Below, one piece after another: positions 18,356 to 27,163 of a stretch of DNA of 64,000 bases. Both the position numbers and the translations under genes were made by a program. The stretch's first letter is position 1. Every line of letters starts with the position of its first letter. The notes under the pieces were generated by a model. The model was not told the DNA's origin and searched no databases. It saw only the letters and a list, made by a program, of their open reading frames with translations. Source of the stretch: Clostridia bacterium (GTDB lineage Bacteria > Bacillota > Clostridia > Peptostreptococcales > Acidaminobacteraceae); assembly GCA_016937975.1 (NCBI GenBank), contig JAFGVN010000109.1:1-64000 (forward strand). Reading direction: 5' to 3'.

Positions 18356-19738
18356 ATGAAATTATGGGGGGGACGTTTTAGTCAAAAGACGAATCATTTA
18401 TTGGAGACCTTTAATGCTTCGATTACATTTGACTATAAGCTCTTCAAAGAGGATATAGAAGGATCAATTGCTCATGCAACTATGCTTGAAAAAATTGGTG
18501 TGATTACATCTGAAGAACTTAAGCTTGTCATAAAGGGTTTAAAAGAAGTACAAGAGGATATTGAAGGGGATACTTCCATTTTAAACATAGAAAATGAAGA
18601 CATTCATATGAATGTTGAAAGTTTGTTGACTCAAAAAATCGGAACATTAGGAAAGAAAATTCATACAGCAAGAAGTCGAAATGATCAGGTGGCTGTAGAT
18701 TTAAAAATGTATACTAAGAAGAAAATACAAGGGATTTTGTCTTTGTTAGAGGAATTGTTATCTACTTTTTTAACTATCAGTGAGCAGCATATGGATTATA
18801 TTCTGCCTGGGTATACACATCTTCAGAGAGCCCAGCCAATACGATTGTCTTTTCACATCATGGCATATTTTCAAAAAATAAAAAGAGATTATACAAGATT
18901 TGAAGATGTTTTAGAACGTTTAGATGAATTACCTTTAGGAAGTGGAGCTATGTCAGGTGTCTCTTATGAAACAGATCGCGTTTTGATGAAAGACCTTTTG
19001 GGATTCAGTCGAATCAGTGACAATGCCATGGATGCCGTAAGTGATAGAGATTATGTGATAGAATTTCAAAGTGCAGCTTCTATTTTGATGATGCATTTAA
19101 GTCAAATCTCTGAAGAAATGATTTTGTGGTCATCCTATGAATTTAAGTTTATTGAGATCAGTGATGATTTTACCACTGGAAGCAGTATCATGCCACAAAA
19201 AAAGAATCCGGATGCCTGTGAATTACTAAGAGGAAAAACCGGTCGCGTCTTTGGAAATCTTATGGGTATTTTAACGGTGATGAAGGGCTTGCCACTGGCC
19301 TATAATAAGGACATGCAAGAAGATAAGGAAGGATTGTTTGATACAGTTGAAACTTTGATGATTTCTCTTCAAGTCTTGAACGAAATGTTAAAAACTGTCA
19401 AATATAATAAAAAACAGATGTTTGATGCTGTGCAATATGGGTTTTTAAATGCGACAGATATGGCGGATTATTTGGTATATAAAGGTCTGCCTTTTAGAGA
19501 ATGTCATGAAATTGTAGGAAAAATAACGAAAGATTGCATTGAGCAAAATATAATTTTTGAAGAAATGACATTGGAAATGTTTCAAAAATATTCTTTGTTA
19601 TTTGATGCATCTATCTTTGAAACCATTTCAATTGAGCAAGTCATTGAAAATAAAAAATCATTTGGATCCACATCCAAAAAATCAGTGCTTATTTCAATTG
19701 AAAATGGCTATGATTTCCTTAAAATAAAAAAACACTAA
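18356..19738 (+). CDS. argH: Argininosuccinate lyase
   Basis: Last step of arginine synthesis, splitting argininosuccinate into arginine and fumarate. The 460-residue fumarase-superfamily protein opens MKLWGGRF, with HTARSRNDQVAVD, TFYTHLQ-like GYTHLQRAQP, and the signature loop GSSIMPQKKNPD. ATG follows GAGGAGG. A terminator hairpin overlaps its stop codon, so this is the operon end. Confidence 0.96.
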   Translation: MKLWGGRFSQKTNHLLETFNASITFDYKLFKEDIEGSIAHATMLEKIGVITSEELKLVIKGLKEVQEDIEGDTSILNIENEDIHMNVESLLTQKIGTLGKKIHTARSRNDQVAVDLKMYTKKKIQGILSLLEELLSTFLTISEQHMDYILPGYTHLQRAQPIRLSFHIMAYFQKIKRDYTRFEDVLERLDELPLGSGAMSGVSYETDRVLMKDLLGFSRISDNAMDAVSDRDYVIEFQSAASILMMHLSQISEEMILWSSYEFKFIEISDDFTTGSSIMPQKKNPDACELLRGKTGRVFGNLMGILTVMKGLPLAYNKDMQEDKEGLFDTVETLMISLQVLNEMLKTVKYNKKQMFDAVQYGFLNATDMADYLVYKGLPFRECHEIVGKITKDCIEQNIIFEEMTLEMFQKYSLLFDASIFETISIEQVIENKKSFGSTSKKSVLISIENGYDFLKIKKH

Positions 19739-19752
19739 TTGTGTTTTTTTTA
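19726..19752. terminator. Terminator between argH and the convergent SDR gene
   Basis: AAAAAACAC-TAATT-GTGTTTTTTT overlaps the argH stop codon. It is AT-rich and short but has both an A-run and a T-run, so it may work in both directions. Confidence 0.65.
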
Positions 19753-20475
19753 CTTTGAAAACGACCAACCTTCATCGTTGTGATAGATCATAAGTTTTGA
19801 CATACCACCATCGATAGTAATGTTTTCTCCAGTCATAAAGCTGGCTTTGTCACTGCATAAAAACAATACCATGTTTGCAATGTCTTTTGGCTGTCCTACA
19901 CGTCCTACAGGATGTTGTGAAGCATCTGACTTTGAAAAAGTAGAATCAGTGGTATCAATCCAGCCTGGAGTGATAGAATTGACACGTACTTTTCCCGATA
20001 AACTAATGGCTAATCCGTGGGTCAAGGCAGTTATTCCACCCTTTGCAGCTGTATAACTTTCTGTATCTGGCTGAGATTGGAAAGCTCGAGTAGAAGAAAT
20101 ATTAACAATTGCACCATGATTCGAGAAATGAGGTAATAAAAGCATTGATAAATAATAAGGTGCAACAACACCTATTTTTTGAACATATAAGAAATCTTCA
20201 TAGCTACAGCTTGATAGGATACCACCTTTACTGATACAAGCATTGTTAATTAAAAAATCTACATTACCAAAGGTTTCAATGACTTTTGATTTGAAAGCGA
20301 GAAGTACACTTTCATCAGAAATGTTTCCTTGAAAAAACAAAGTAAAATTCTGATCACTCTCTTGTTGATCAATAACAGCGACTTTTGCTCCTTCGTTCAT
20401 AAAAGCTTCTGCAATGTTTCTTCCAATACCACTGGCACCACCTGTAATCACAACGACTTTATCTTTAAACATCAT
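19750..20475 (-). CDS. Short-chain dehydrogenase/reductase
   Basis: A 241-residue classical SDR with cofactor motif TGGASGIGRNIAEAF, structural INNACIS, catalytic Ser in NISSTRAF, YTAAKGG (Tyr-x3-Lys), and a PG-W-D-T segment after it. The Asp in VIDQQES after the second strand favours NAD over NADP. The substrate cannot be told. It is convergent with the arginine operon and appears monocistronic. Confidence 0.88.
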   Translation of the reverse strand: MMFKDKVVVITGGASGIGRNIAEAFMNEGAKVAVIDQQESDQNFTLFFQGNISDESVLLAFKSKVIETFGNVDFLINNACISKGGILSSCSYEDFLYVQKIGVVAPYYLSMLLLPHFSNHGAIVNISSTRAFQSQPDTESYTAAKGGITALTHGLAISLSGKVRVNSITPGWIDTTDSTFSKSDASQHPVGRVGQPKDIANMVLFLCSDKASFMTGENITIDGGMSKLMIYHNDEGWSFSK

Positions 20476-20726
20476 TTAATCCTTTCTTATGTAGTTCTTG
20501 CTCATTTTTATTTTACCACAACAATATTTTGTAAAAATTTACCAGCAGTTATTATTGTTTAGTTAAATTTTTAGAAAATTACTGACTGAATAATCTTATA
20601 TGGATGAATAGCTATGTTTACTAAACTGGCAGAATACATCTACTAAAAAGTACAAAGTCGTCTAATATTACTTTCACTAGTGTTTCAAGGTATGCAATTA
20701 GGCGTGACTTTACAAAAATACAAAGA

Positions 20727-21272
20727 TTAAAGATTATTCTGGTCGAATTTGTATTGTTCAATTAAAGCTTCAGCGACTTCCTTTGGCGATCTTCCGGATA
20801 TGTGAAAATGATTCTTTATGTCTCTGTAAACATGTTTATACCAACCAAGGTCTTTATTTATTTCATTAAGATAGTAATCTCTATGCTTATTTTTATATTC
20901 GTCATCTTTATAGACTATGTCATTTTCGTCACTGAAAACAAGTCGATCAAAAATATTCTCTGCTGTATCCATTAGTTCAATTGAAAATATATCATCTAAG
21001 GATAATAAAGGACGAATCCCTTGAAGATAGGATAATGGTGAAATTGCAATCACTTTACTGCCCTTTTTGGAGATAAGAAAATGAATTAGCTTGCAGCGAA
21101 TTTCATCACGCTCCTGAAGAGTTCCTGTTGACACGAATACTTCTAATGTTGTATTGAGATGTTTTTTTATTTCTACGTCTAGATCATAAAAATCATATTC
21201 CAAACTTTTGGAAAGCAATTCCCCTGTAATAGTTTTTCCAACATTTGATACGCCGAATAATAGTATATTCAT
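20727..21272 (-). CDS. Shikimate-kinase-like P-loop protein, degenerate substrate site
   Basis: A 181-residue P-loop kinase fold related to AroK: Walker A GVSNVGKT at the N terminus, YDLDVEIKKH (the DxD region) and VSTGTLQERDEIR in place of the family pattern around the substrate Arg. The GGG loop that holds shikimate in true AroK is missing: the segment after the second strand reads KVIAISPLSYL. The C-terminal half is longer and charged. Thus it may be a kinase for another small molecule. No aromatic-pathway genes are nearby. ATG follows a GGGAGG-type site. Confidence 0.65.
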   Translation of the reverse strand: MNILLFGVSNVGKTITGELLSKSLEYDFYDLDVEIKKHLNTTLEVFVSTGTLQERDEIRCKLIHFLISKKGSKVIAISPLSYLQGIRPLLSLDDIFSIELMDTAENIFDRLVFSDENDIVYKDDEYKNKHRDYYLNEINKDLGWYKHVYRDIKNHFHISGRSPKEVAEALIEQYKFDQNNL

Positions 21273-21563
21273 GATGAACCTCCCTTAGTATATTTTCTAT
21301 ATTATAATCTATTATACTGTATTGTGCATTATATTGATTGTCATGTTATCTCGGGTTTATTTTCGTGATTGTTAAAAAAAGTCAGGAAGTTTTTGAGAAT
21401 CTCATTTTGTGATTGCCGGTGTTTAAGGTGTTGTTTGACATTAACACAATCTCAAGAAAAAGGTTGCATGATCTATAGAGGGTTAAAATAAGAGCACGAC
21501 TTTAGCGAAATGAATGGATAAGTGGGGGACGGTACAATGATTTTGTATGTGGAATAACGGAGT
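21273..21563. other. Gene-poor stretch
   Basis: I see no gene here. It includes the AT-rich promoter region of the shikimate-kinase-like gene and a lone GTGGGGGACGGTAC motif near 21520 that resembles mobile-element flanks but is not repeated in the window. Confidence 0.4.
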
Positions 21564-22692
21564 TTACTTATGAAGACTTTTCATAATAAGCAGGATATTT
21601 ACACTAATATAATCAATTTTTACTGGCTCAATATTTGCATCAAAAAATGGATTAACAACCTGTGAATCAAACTGAGTCCCTGAAAATCTTCTGAGTTCAG
21701 CACTTGTTTTATCATAACTTAAAACCTTTCTATATGGTCTATCGGATGTCATAGCATCAAAGGCATCTGCCACTGCTATGATTCTTGCACCAATTGGAAT
21801 ATCCATTTTGTAACAATCTTGCGGGTAACCGTTGCCATTATAATGTATATGATGAAATTTAATCATTTTAAACAAAAAACTAAAATTCTTGATGTACTGA
21901 ATCACTTCAACATCTGAAGTAACATGCTCCTTCATTATTTTCCACTCTTCATCATTCAGTTTTGCTAGCTTGTTTAATATTCTGCTATCAACATTTAGTT
22001 TTCCAACATCATGGAACAAAGCTGCTAATCCAACCTTTTCATAATCCACCTGACTGAATCCTTTTGTACTTGCAATAAGTTTTGCATAATAACATACATT
22101 AGATTAATGATTATTTAGATAGTGATCTATCGCATCGATTGCCGTAATAAAAGCCTGAACCAAATCATTGGTCAAGTCACATTGTTCTACTTCATGTTTC
22201 TTTTGTTTTTAAATATAACATCTTATTTCTCGTCCGGCAACAGCAGCTAGTATAGAACAAATTAGAAATATGATGTCCTGGATGAAAAATTGCTTTGTGG
22301 TATTGCATGCAAATAATCAAATAAAAGGAAACAAGACAAACTTAAAACGGAGAATATTATGATTGCAAGTTTTTAAAAATACATTGCGCCTAAAACCATT
22401 GCTACGATCTATAATCCACCAACAAAAACGAGAATATATCGTTGATTGAAATCACCAGTGGCAACATTAAGAATATCAAGATACAGTAATGTCATTTTGG
22501 TTGATCATACAAATATCTAAACATAAATTACCTAAGAGTCCTATTTACCCAGGTTACAAAAAAAATTAAACTAAAAATGTGATTAAAAATCGTGAATTTA
22601 GACAAGGTTTTTTTATCACTATATATTGAATCCGTTGTATTACTAGAGGTCGGATTTTGCCTATCATATCCAAAGAGAAGAAATCCTGCCAT
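21564..22692 (-). pseudogene. Decayed membrane-anchored HD-GYP phosphodiesterase
   Basis: The 3' part encodes an intact-looking HD-GYP core (AALFHDVGKLNVDS, KFHHIHYNGNGYP, VADAFDAMTSDRPYRK), the domain that degrades cyclic di-GMP. Reading upstream in the same frame gives the normal start of the domain, but with TAA at about 22105-22107: FITAIDAIDHYLNNH-stop-SNVCYYAKLIAS. Functional domains have HSxxV there, so the stop replaces one codon. Further upstream, hydrophobic segments (QDIIFLICSILAAVAG; RYILVFVGGL-stop-IVAMVLGAMYF) continue with more stops and at least one frameshift, back to about 22692. GTG at 22049 could give a 161-residue fragment, but this looks like a dead sensor. Confidence 0.75.
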
Positions 22693-22885
22693 TGAAATAT
22701 AATGAATTCATATCATTCCAACTTACTATAACATGGGTTCTCCTTAAGCATTAAATGAAAGAGGAGCTAGAGAACTTAGTTGATTGAGTATGTTATCTTA
22801 TTTTAATATGATGATGAAATAGCTCCTATTCTCAATGTTATATATGGGGCAAAACGATTTTTTTACCAAAATAGTATATATAAAA

Positions 22886-22903
22886 TTGTTGATTTTTTAA
22901 CAA
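22886..22903 (+). promoter_or_regulatory. Rex-like operator upstream of the hydEGF cluster
   Basis: TTGTTGA-TTTT-TTAACAA differs from the Rex consensus TTGTTAA-N4-TTAACAA at one position. It overlaps the -35 box at 22889-22894, the right place for repression by the NADH/NAD-sensing repressor Rex. Confidence 0.7.
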
Positions 22904-22917
22904 ACTTTGTGTATGAT
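22889..22917 (+). promoter_or_regulatory. Promoter of the TM1266-hydE-hydG-hydF operon
   Basis: TTGATT, 17-base spacer, TATGAT. Predicted transcription start near 22924, giving a leader of about 200 nt before the first gene. Confidence 0.7.
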
Positions 22918-22923
22918 ATAAGC

Positions 22924-23124
22924 ATACCATGGCAAAGAGCTCAACTTTTTACTGTGGTCATCACATCGTGAACCTGATGAAATAAGTGTATTCTTATTCA
23001 AAAGGAAAGCTGCATAGGAACATTGCATATTTTGCATGTCTTTTTGTGTTGTCTTTCTCATTGGGTTTTGAGAAAGTTTTTTATTTTACGGGAAGAATAA
23101 GAACGATCAATTTTGGAGGCGAAC
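22924..23124 (+). promoter_or_regulatory. Structured leader RNA ending in a terminator (candidate attenuator)
   Basis: About 200 nt between promoter and first gene hold a series of hairpins: TCATCA/TGATGA (22958-22963 with 22975-22980), AATAAG/CTTATT (22981-22986 with 22993-22998), an imperfect ACATTGCA/TGCATGT (about 23020-23039), then a full intrinsic terminator at 23053-23088 placed before the ribosome site. GGAAAG near 23004 could pair with the CTTTCT arm of the terminator as an antiterminator. I tried to match SAM, TPP, FMN, cobalamin, c-di-GMP and T-box classes and none fits. Ligand unknown. Confidence 0.5.
23053..23088 (+). terminator. Leader terminator upstream of the hydrogenase maturation genes
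   Basis: CTTTCTCA-TTGGGTTT-TGAGAAAG is a perfect 8-bp stem followed by TTTTTTATTTT, 37 bases before the first start codon of the operon. Confidence 0.8.
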
Positions 23125-23376
23125 ATGAAGAAAATCGCTGTAATTTCAGCTATTTTAGATGATCCAATATGCAGCAACAAGAAGTTTAATGATGTTGTTG
23201 GGGATTATCAAATGATTATACGAGGACGAATGGGTTTACCTTTTCCAGAGGAACATATTTCAGTCATTTCACTAACGGTTGTTGGAGAACTGGATTTAAT
23301 TAATGAATTAACAGGAAAACTTGGTAATATCCCAGGTGTTACAGTGAAAACCGCTGTTTCAAAGAAAACGATATAA
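23125..23376 (+). CDS. TM1266-like iron-only hydrogenase system regulator
   Basis: An 83-residue small ACT/ferredoxin-fold-like protein (MKKIAVISAILDDP...VVGDYQMIIRGRMGLPF...). This family is commonly annotated as a putative regulator of the iron-only hydrogenase system and sits next to hydE/hydG/hydF in many anaerobes, as here. I chose ATG at 23125, which follows TTGGAGGCGAAC; an in-frame TTG 12 bases upstream lies inside the ribosome site. Its biochemical role is not established; a small-ligand or NikR-like sensor role is inference. Confidence 0.8.
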   Translation: MKKIAVISAILDDPICSNKKFNDVVGDYQMIIRGRMGLPFPEEHISVISLTVVGELDLINELTGKLGNIPGVTVKTAVSKKTI

Positions 23377-23388
23377 TGGAGGTTTGTA

Positions 23389-24435
23389 TTGAAAGTTCTT
23401 GATTTGATAGAGAAATTAAATCTAGAAAACAACTTAACGAAAGAAGAGATTGTTTATCTTTTAACGCATATGACAGAAGAAGAAAAGGCGATTCTATTCG
23501 ATTATTCTCTTCAAACAAAACGTAAATATTATGGTGATACAGTATATATGCGAGGTTTAATTGAATTTACAAATTACTGTATGAGAAATTGTAAATATTG
23601 TGGAATTCGGGCGAAGCAGTTCGATGCAAACAGGTATCGATTGACTAAAGATGAAATATTGAAATGTTGTGATCAAGGCTACTGGTTGGGCTATCGGACT
23701 TTTGTTTTGCAAGGTGGAGAAGACCCATATTATACCGATGAACTTTTAGTGGATATAATCTCAAGTATTAAGAAGCGATGGCAGGATGTTGCTGTGACCA
23801 TTTCTATTGGTGAAAGAACAATGGAAAGCTATCAAGCAATTAAAAACGCTGGTGCAGATCGTTACTTATTAAGACATGAAACAGCGAATGATGATTTATA
23901 CGAAGCAATTCATGAGGATATGTCTTTATCAAGTAGAAAAGAATGCTTAAACAACTTAAAAGCAATTGGATTCCAAGTTGGTGCGGGATTCATGGTTGGT
24001 ATTCCTGGACAAACACCGGAAATTTTAGCTGAAGATTTATTGTTTCTAAAATCATTAAATCCTCATATGGTTGGCATTGGACCGTTCATTCCACATGCAA
24101 AAACACCTTTAGGTGGATATAAAGGTGGTACTGTAGAAGATACTTTAGTTATGCTGGCATTAACAAGACTAATGCTTCCCAAAGTCCTTTTACCATCAAC
24201 AACGGCTCTCGGTACTTTAGACAACAAAGGTAGAGAAAAAGCATTAAAAGTAGGTGCAAATGTGGTGATGCCAAATCTTTCACCAACAGATGTGAGAGAG
24301 AAATATGAGTTGTATCAAGATAAGATTTGTACTGGTGATGAAGCTGCACATTGTAGACAATGTATTGAAGGAAGAATTAATTCTGTTGGATTCCATGTAG
24401 ACATGGGTCGAGGCGATTACGATAGTTGGAGGTAA
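23389..24435 (+). CDS. hydE: [FeFe]-hydrogenase maturase HydE, radical SAM
   Basis: Radical SAM enzyme that processes the diiron precursor of the H-cluster. The 348-residue TIM-barrel protein has the [4Fe-4S]/SAM motif Cys64-x3-Cys68-x2-Cys71 (YCMRNCKYC). It also retains the optional second-cluster cysteines Cys314-x7-Cys322-x2-Cys325 near the C terminus, as in Thermotoga HydE. It resembles BioB and PylB, but genome context and the C-terminal cysteines support HydE. The start is TTG after TGGAGG with 7-nt spacing. The end overlaps the upstream region of hydG. Confidence 0.94.
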   Translation: MKVLDLIEKLNLENNLTKEEIVYLLTHMTEEEKAILFDYSLQTKRKYYGDTVYMRGLIEFTNYCMRNCKYCGIRAKQFDANRYRLTKDEILKCCDQGYWLGYRTFVLQGGEDPYYTDELLVDIISSIKKRWQDVAVTISIGERTMESYQAIKNAGADRYLLRHETANDDLYEAIHEDMSLSSRKECLNNLKAIGFQVGAGFMVGIPGQTPEILAEDLLFLKSLNPHMVGIGPFIPHAKTPLGGYKGGTVEDTLVMLALTRLMLPKVLLPSTTALGTLDNKGREKALKVGANVVMPNLSPTDVREKYELYQDKICTGDEAAHCRQCIEGRINSVGFHVDMGRGDYDSWR

Positions 24436-24437
24436 GT

Positions 24438-25817
24438 ATGTTTATTAAACATGATTATATTTATGAAACTTTGGAAAATGGTAAAAATGCTGATTTGTCA
24501 GAAATTAAAAGTATTTTACAAAAAGCTGGTGATTTAAAAGGTCTTTCGCATTTAGAAATTGCTAAATTAATTCAGAATGATTCACCAGAGGCGAATGCAA
24601 TGCTTTTTAAAACGGCAGGAGAAATCAAGAAAAAAATCTATGGCAACCGTGTTGTTATTTTTGCACCATTGTATGTTTCAAACTTCTGTGTCAATTCATG
24701 TACTTATTGCGGTTACGCAAGAGGCAATGACTTTAAAAGAAGAAAATTAACGGATGAAGAAATTCAAGAAGAAGTTAAATTGTTGGAATCAATGGGTCAT
24801 AAGCGTATCGCTCTTGAAGTAGGCGAAGATCCTGTGAACTGTGACATTGATTATGTATGTCATGCAATTGATACAATTTACGCAACAGAAAATAAAAATG
24901 GCAATATCAGAAGAATCAATGTAAATATTGCTGCTACAACAGTAGAAAATTATAGAAAAGTATTGGATAAAGGTATTGGAACCTATATTTTATTCCAAGA
25001 AACTTATCATCAACCAACCTATGAAGCAGTTCATCCAAAATGTTTAAAAGGTGACTATGAATATCATTTAACAGCATTCAACCGTGCTATGGAAGCTGGT
25101 ATTGATGATGTAGGTGGTGGTGTATTATTTGGTTTAGCAGATTATAAATTTGAGCTGTTGGGTTTAATGCTTCACAATGAGCATTTGGAAGAAAAATTTG
25201 GTGTGGGTTTCCATACGATTTCTGTACCAAGATTACAAAAGGCTGAGGGGATGGAATTAAACCAGTTCCCTAACATTGTAACAGATGATCAATTTAAGCG
25301 TATTGTGGCGATTATTCGTCTTGCTGTACCTTTTACAGGTATTATTTTATCTACGAGAGAATCAGCTGTTATGAGAAAAGAAGTTTTAAATTATGGTGTT
25401 TCTCAAGTGAGTGCTGGTTCATGTACGGGTGTTGGTGGCTATAAAGAAGAAGCTGTTTCGGGAAAGAAAGTAGATCAGTTTGAAGTTGCTGATCACCGTT
25501 CACCACTCGAAATTATTAAAGAGCTACTTAAGGATGGTTTCATTCCAAGTTATTGTACAGCGTGTTATAGAAGTGGTAGAACTGGCGATCGTTTTATGCG
25601 ATTAGCAAAATCAGGACAAATTCATAATGTTTGCCAACCCAATGCTTTAATGACCTTACAAGAGTTTGCTCTTGATTATGGTGATGATGAATTGAAAGCT
25701 TTAGTAGAACAAGTATTGGAAAATGAAGTAAACAATATAGGCAAAGAAAATATTAAAGAATTGACCATTGGTAACTTAGATAAAATAAGAGATGGTGAAA
25801 GAGATTTATTCGTTTAG
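24438..25817 (+). CDS. hydG: [FeFe]-hydrogenase maturase HydG, tyrosine lyase
   Basis: Radical SAM tyrosine lyase that makes CO and cyanide ligands of the H-cluster iron. The 459-residue protein has the N-terminal SAM cluster motif Cys84-x3-Cys88-x2-Cys91 (FCVNSCTYCGY). The C-terminal auxiliary cluster motif is Cys373-x2-Cys376-x22-Cys399, which separates HydG from ThiH. ATG at 24438 follows TGGAGGTAAGT; a TTG 12 bases upstream is in frame but poorer. It lies 2 bases after the hydE stop. Confidence 0.95.
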   Translation: MFIKHDYIYETLENGKNADLSEIKSILQKAGDLKGLSHLEIAKLIQNDSPEANAMLFKTAGEIKKKIYGNRVVIFAPLYVSNFCVNSCTYCGYARGNDFKRRKLTDEEIQEEVKLLESMGHKRIALEVGEDPVNCDIDYVCHAIDTIYATENKNGNIRRINVNIAATTVENYRKVLDKGIGTYILFQETYHQPTYEAVHPKCLKGDYEYHLTAFNRAMEAGIDDVGGGVLFGLADYKFELLGLMLHNEHLEEKFGVGFHTISVPRLQKAEGMELNQFPNIVTDDQFKRIVAIIRLAVPFTGIILSTRESAVMRKEVLNYGVSQVSAGSCTGVGGYKEEAVSGKKVDQFEVADHRSPLEIIKELLKDGFIPSYCTACYRSGRTGDRFMRLAKSGQIHNVCQPNALMTLQEFALDYGDDELKALVEQVLENEVNNIGKENIKELTIGNLDKIRDGERDLFV

Positions 25818-25825
25818 GAGGGCTT

Positions 25826-27016
25826 ATGCAAGGTACACCAAGAGCAAATAGACCACATATAGCAATTTATGGGAATCGAAATGCTGGCAAGTCTTCACTA
25901 CTTAATGCAATTGTAGGTCAAGAAATATCGCTGGTATCCAAAGTGAAAGGGACGACTACGGATCCTGTCACTAAAACGATGGAGCTAATTCCTTTTGGAC
26001 CAGTTGTGTTTATTGATACAGCCGGCTTGGATGATCACGGTGAGTTAGGCGAATTAAGAGTAGAACGCTCGAAAAAGATTTTACAAAGAACGGATTTTGC
26101 TATTTATACCCATGATATTAATCAGGTAGATGAAATTTCCTTCAAGCATTTTATGAAAGAATTCAAGCGCTTTAATATACCTTATATGATTGTTTTCAAC
26201 AAAATAGATGAAGCGGATGAAACAACTTTAGCCATGTATGAAGAACTTTATCCTCAGGCACAATTTGTTTCAGCGTTGAATGAAACTCATATTTTGGAAT
26301 TGAAGGATGAATTAATAAAAAGATTGGAAGATGGTCAAGAAGAGGAAACTTTGATTGGTGATTTAGTGCCTTATAATGGAACAGTAGTATTGGTCGTTCC
26401 CATAGATTCAGAAGCACCAAAAGGAAGAATTATTTTACCCCAAGTCCAAGTCATTCGTGATGCGCTGGACCATGGTATAAAATGTCATGTTGTGAGAGAC
26501 ACTGAGCTTGAAGATACCTTGAAAGAACTAAAACATGTAGATTTGGTTATAACAGATTCCCAAGCCTTTAAAGAAGTTAATGAAATTGTACCTGACGAAA
26601 TTCCTTTGACGAGTTTTTCAATTGTATTTGCTCGACAGAAAGGTGATTTATGGTCTTTTGAAAATGGTATTAAAGCCATTGAAAACTTAAAGCCTGGTAG
26701 CAAGGTTTTAATTTCAGAAAGCTGTACACATAATCACTCTCATGAAGATATTGGGAGAGTTAAAATTCCAAAACTCTTAAATAAGAAATTAGGTTTTGAA
26801 TTAGATTACTCATTTAAGATGGGGCATGACTTTCCAAATGACATAAAAGATTTTGATATGGTCATTCATTGTGGTTCGTGTATGAACAATAAAAAAACCA
26901 TGCTTAATCGTATAACCATGTGTGATGAAATTGGTGTTCCAATTACAAACTATGGTATTGTATTAGCCTATATCAACAATATACTTGATGCATCTTTAGA
27001 GATGTTTAGAAAATAA
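25826..27016 (+). CDS. hydF: [FeFe]-hydrogenase maturation GTPase HydF
   Basis: Scaffold GTPase that carries the diiron subcluster to HydA. The 396-residue protein has a G1 loop GNRNAGKSSL, switch GTTTDPV, DTAGLDD (G3), NKID (G4), then a dimerisation domain and a C-terminal [4Fe-4S] domain with CTHNHSHED and HCGSCMNN (CxHxn-HCxxC). It is 8 bases after hydG with AGGAGG. All three maturases are therefore consecutive in one operon. A palindromic terminator follows. Confidence 0.95.
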   Translation: MQGTPRANRPHIAIYGNRNAGKSSLLNAIVGQEISLVSKVKGTTTDPVTKTMELIPFGPVVFIDTAGLDDHGELGELRVERSKKILQRTDFAIYTHDINQVDEISFKHFMKEFKRFNIPYMIVFNKIDEADETTLAMYEELYPQAQFVSALNETHILELKDELIKRLEDGQEEETLIGDLVPYNGTVVLVVPIDSEAPKGRIILPQVQVIRDALDHGIKCHVVRDTELEDTLKELKHVDLVITDSQAFKEVNEIVPDEIPLTSFSIVFARQKGDLWSFENGIKAIENLKPGSKVLISESCTHNHSHEDIGRVKIPKLLNKKLGFELDYSFKMGHDFPNDIKDFDMVIHCGSCMNNKKTMLNRITMCDEIGVPITNYGIVLAYINNILDASLEMFRK

Positions 27017-27020
27017 TTTT

Positions 27021-27052
27021 TAGCCATTCTGAATTCAGAATGGCTATTTAAA
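27021..27052 (+). terminator. Palindromic terminator after hydF
   Basis: TAGCCATTCTGAA/TTCAGAATGGCTA, a perfect 26-bp palindrome, followed by a short T/A tract. The T-run is weak (TTTAAATTT), so the call rests mainly on stem strength and position. Confidence 0.7.
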
Positions 27053-27163
27053 TTTACAGAAAAATAAACAAAGCTTAATAAATCATTATGTTTTCCTTAA
27101 CTTGAATTCAGTATTATGGACACATATTTTAACCCTCTATATAATGAGTGCGTGGAGGTGAAT

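Noticed and set aside
21515-21535. GTGGGGGACGGTAC as a mobile-element end
   Set aside because: Only one copy is seen, with no transposase, target duplication or inverted partner nearby.
22924-23052. Match of the hydEGF leader to TPP, SAM, cobalamin or c-di-GMP riboswitches
   Set aside because: GAACCTGAT and GGCAAAGAG fragments resemble pieces of such motifs but the surrounding conserved elements are absent.
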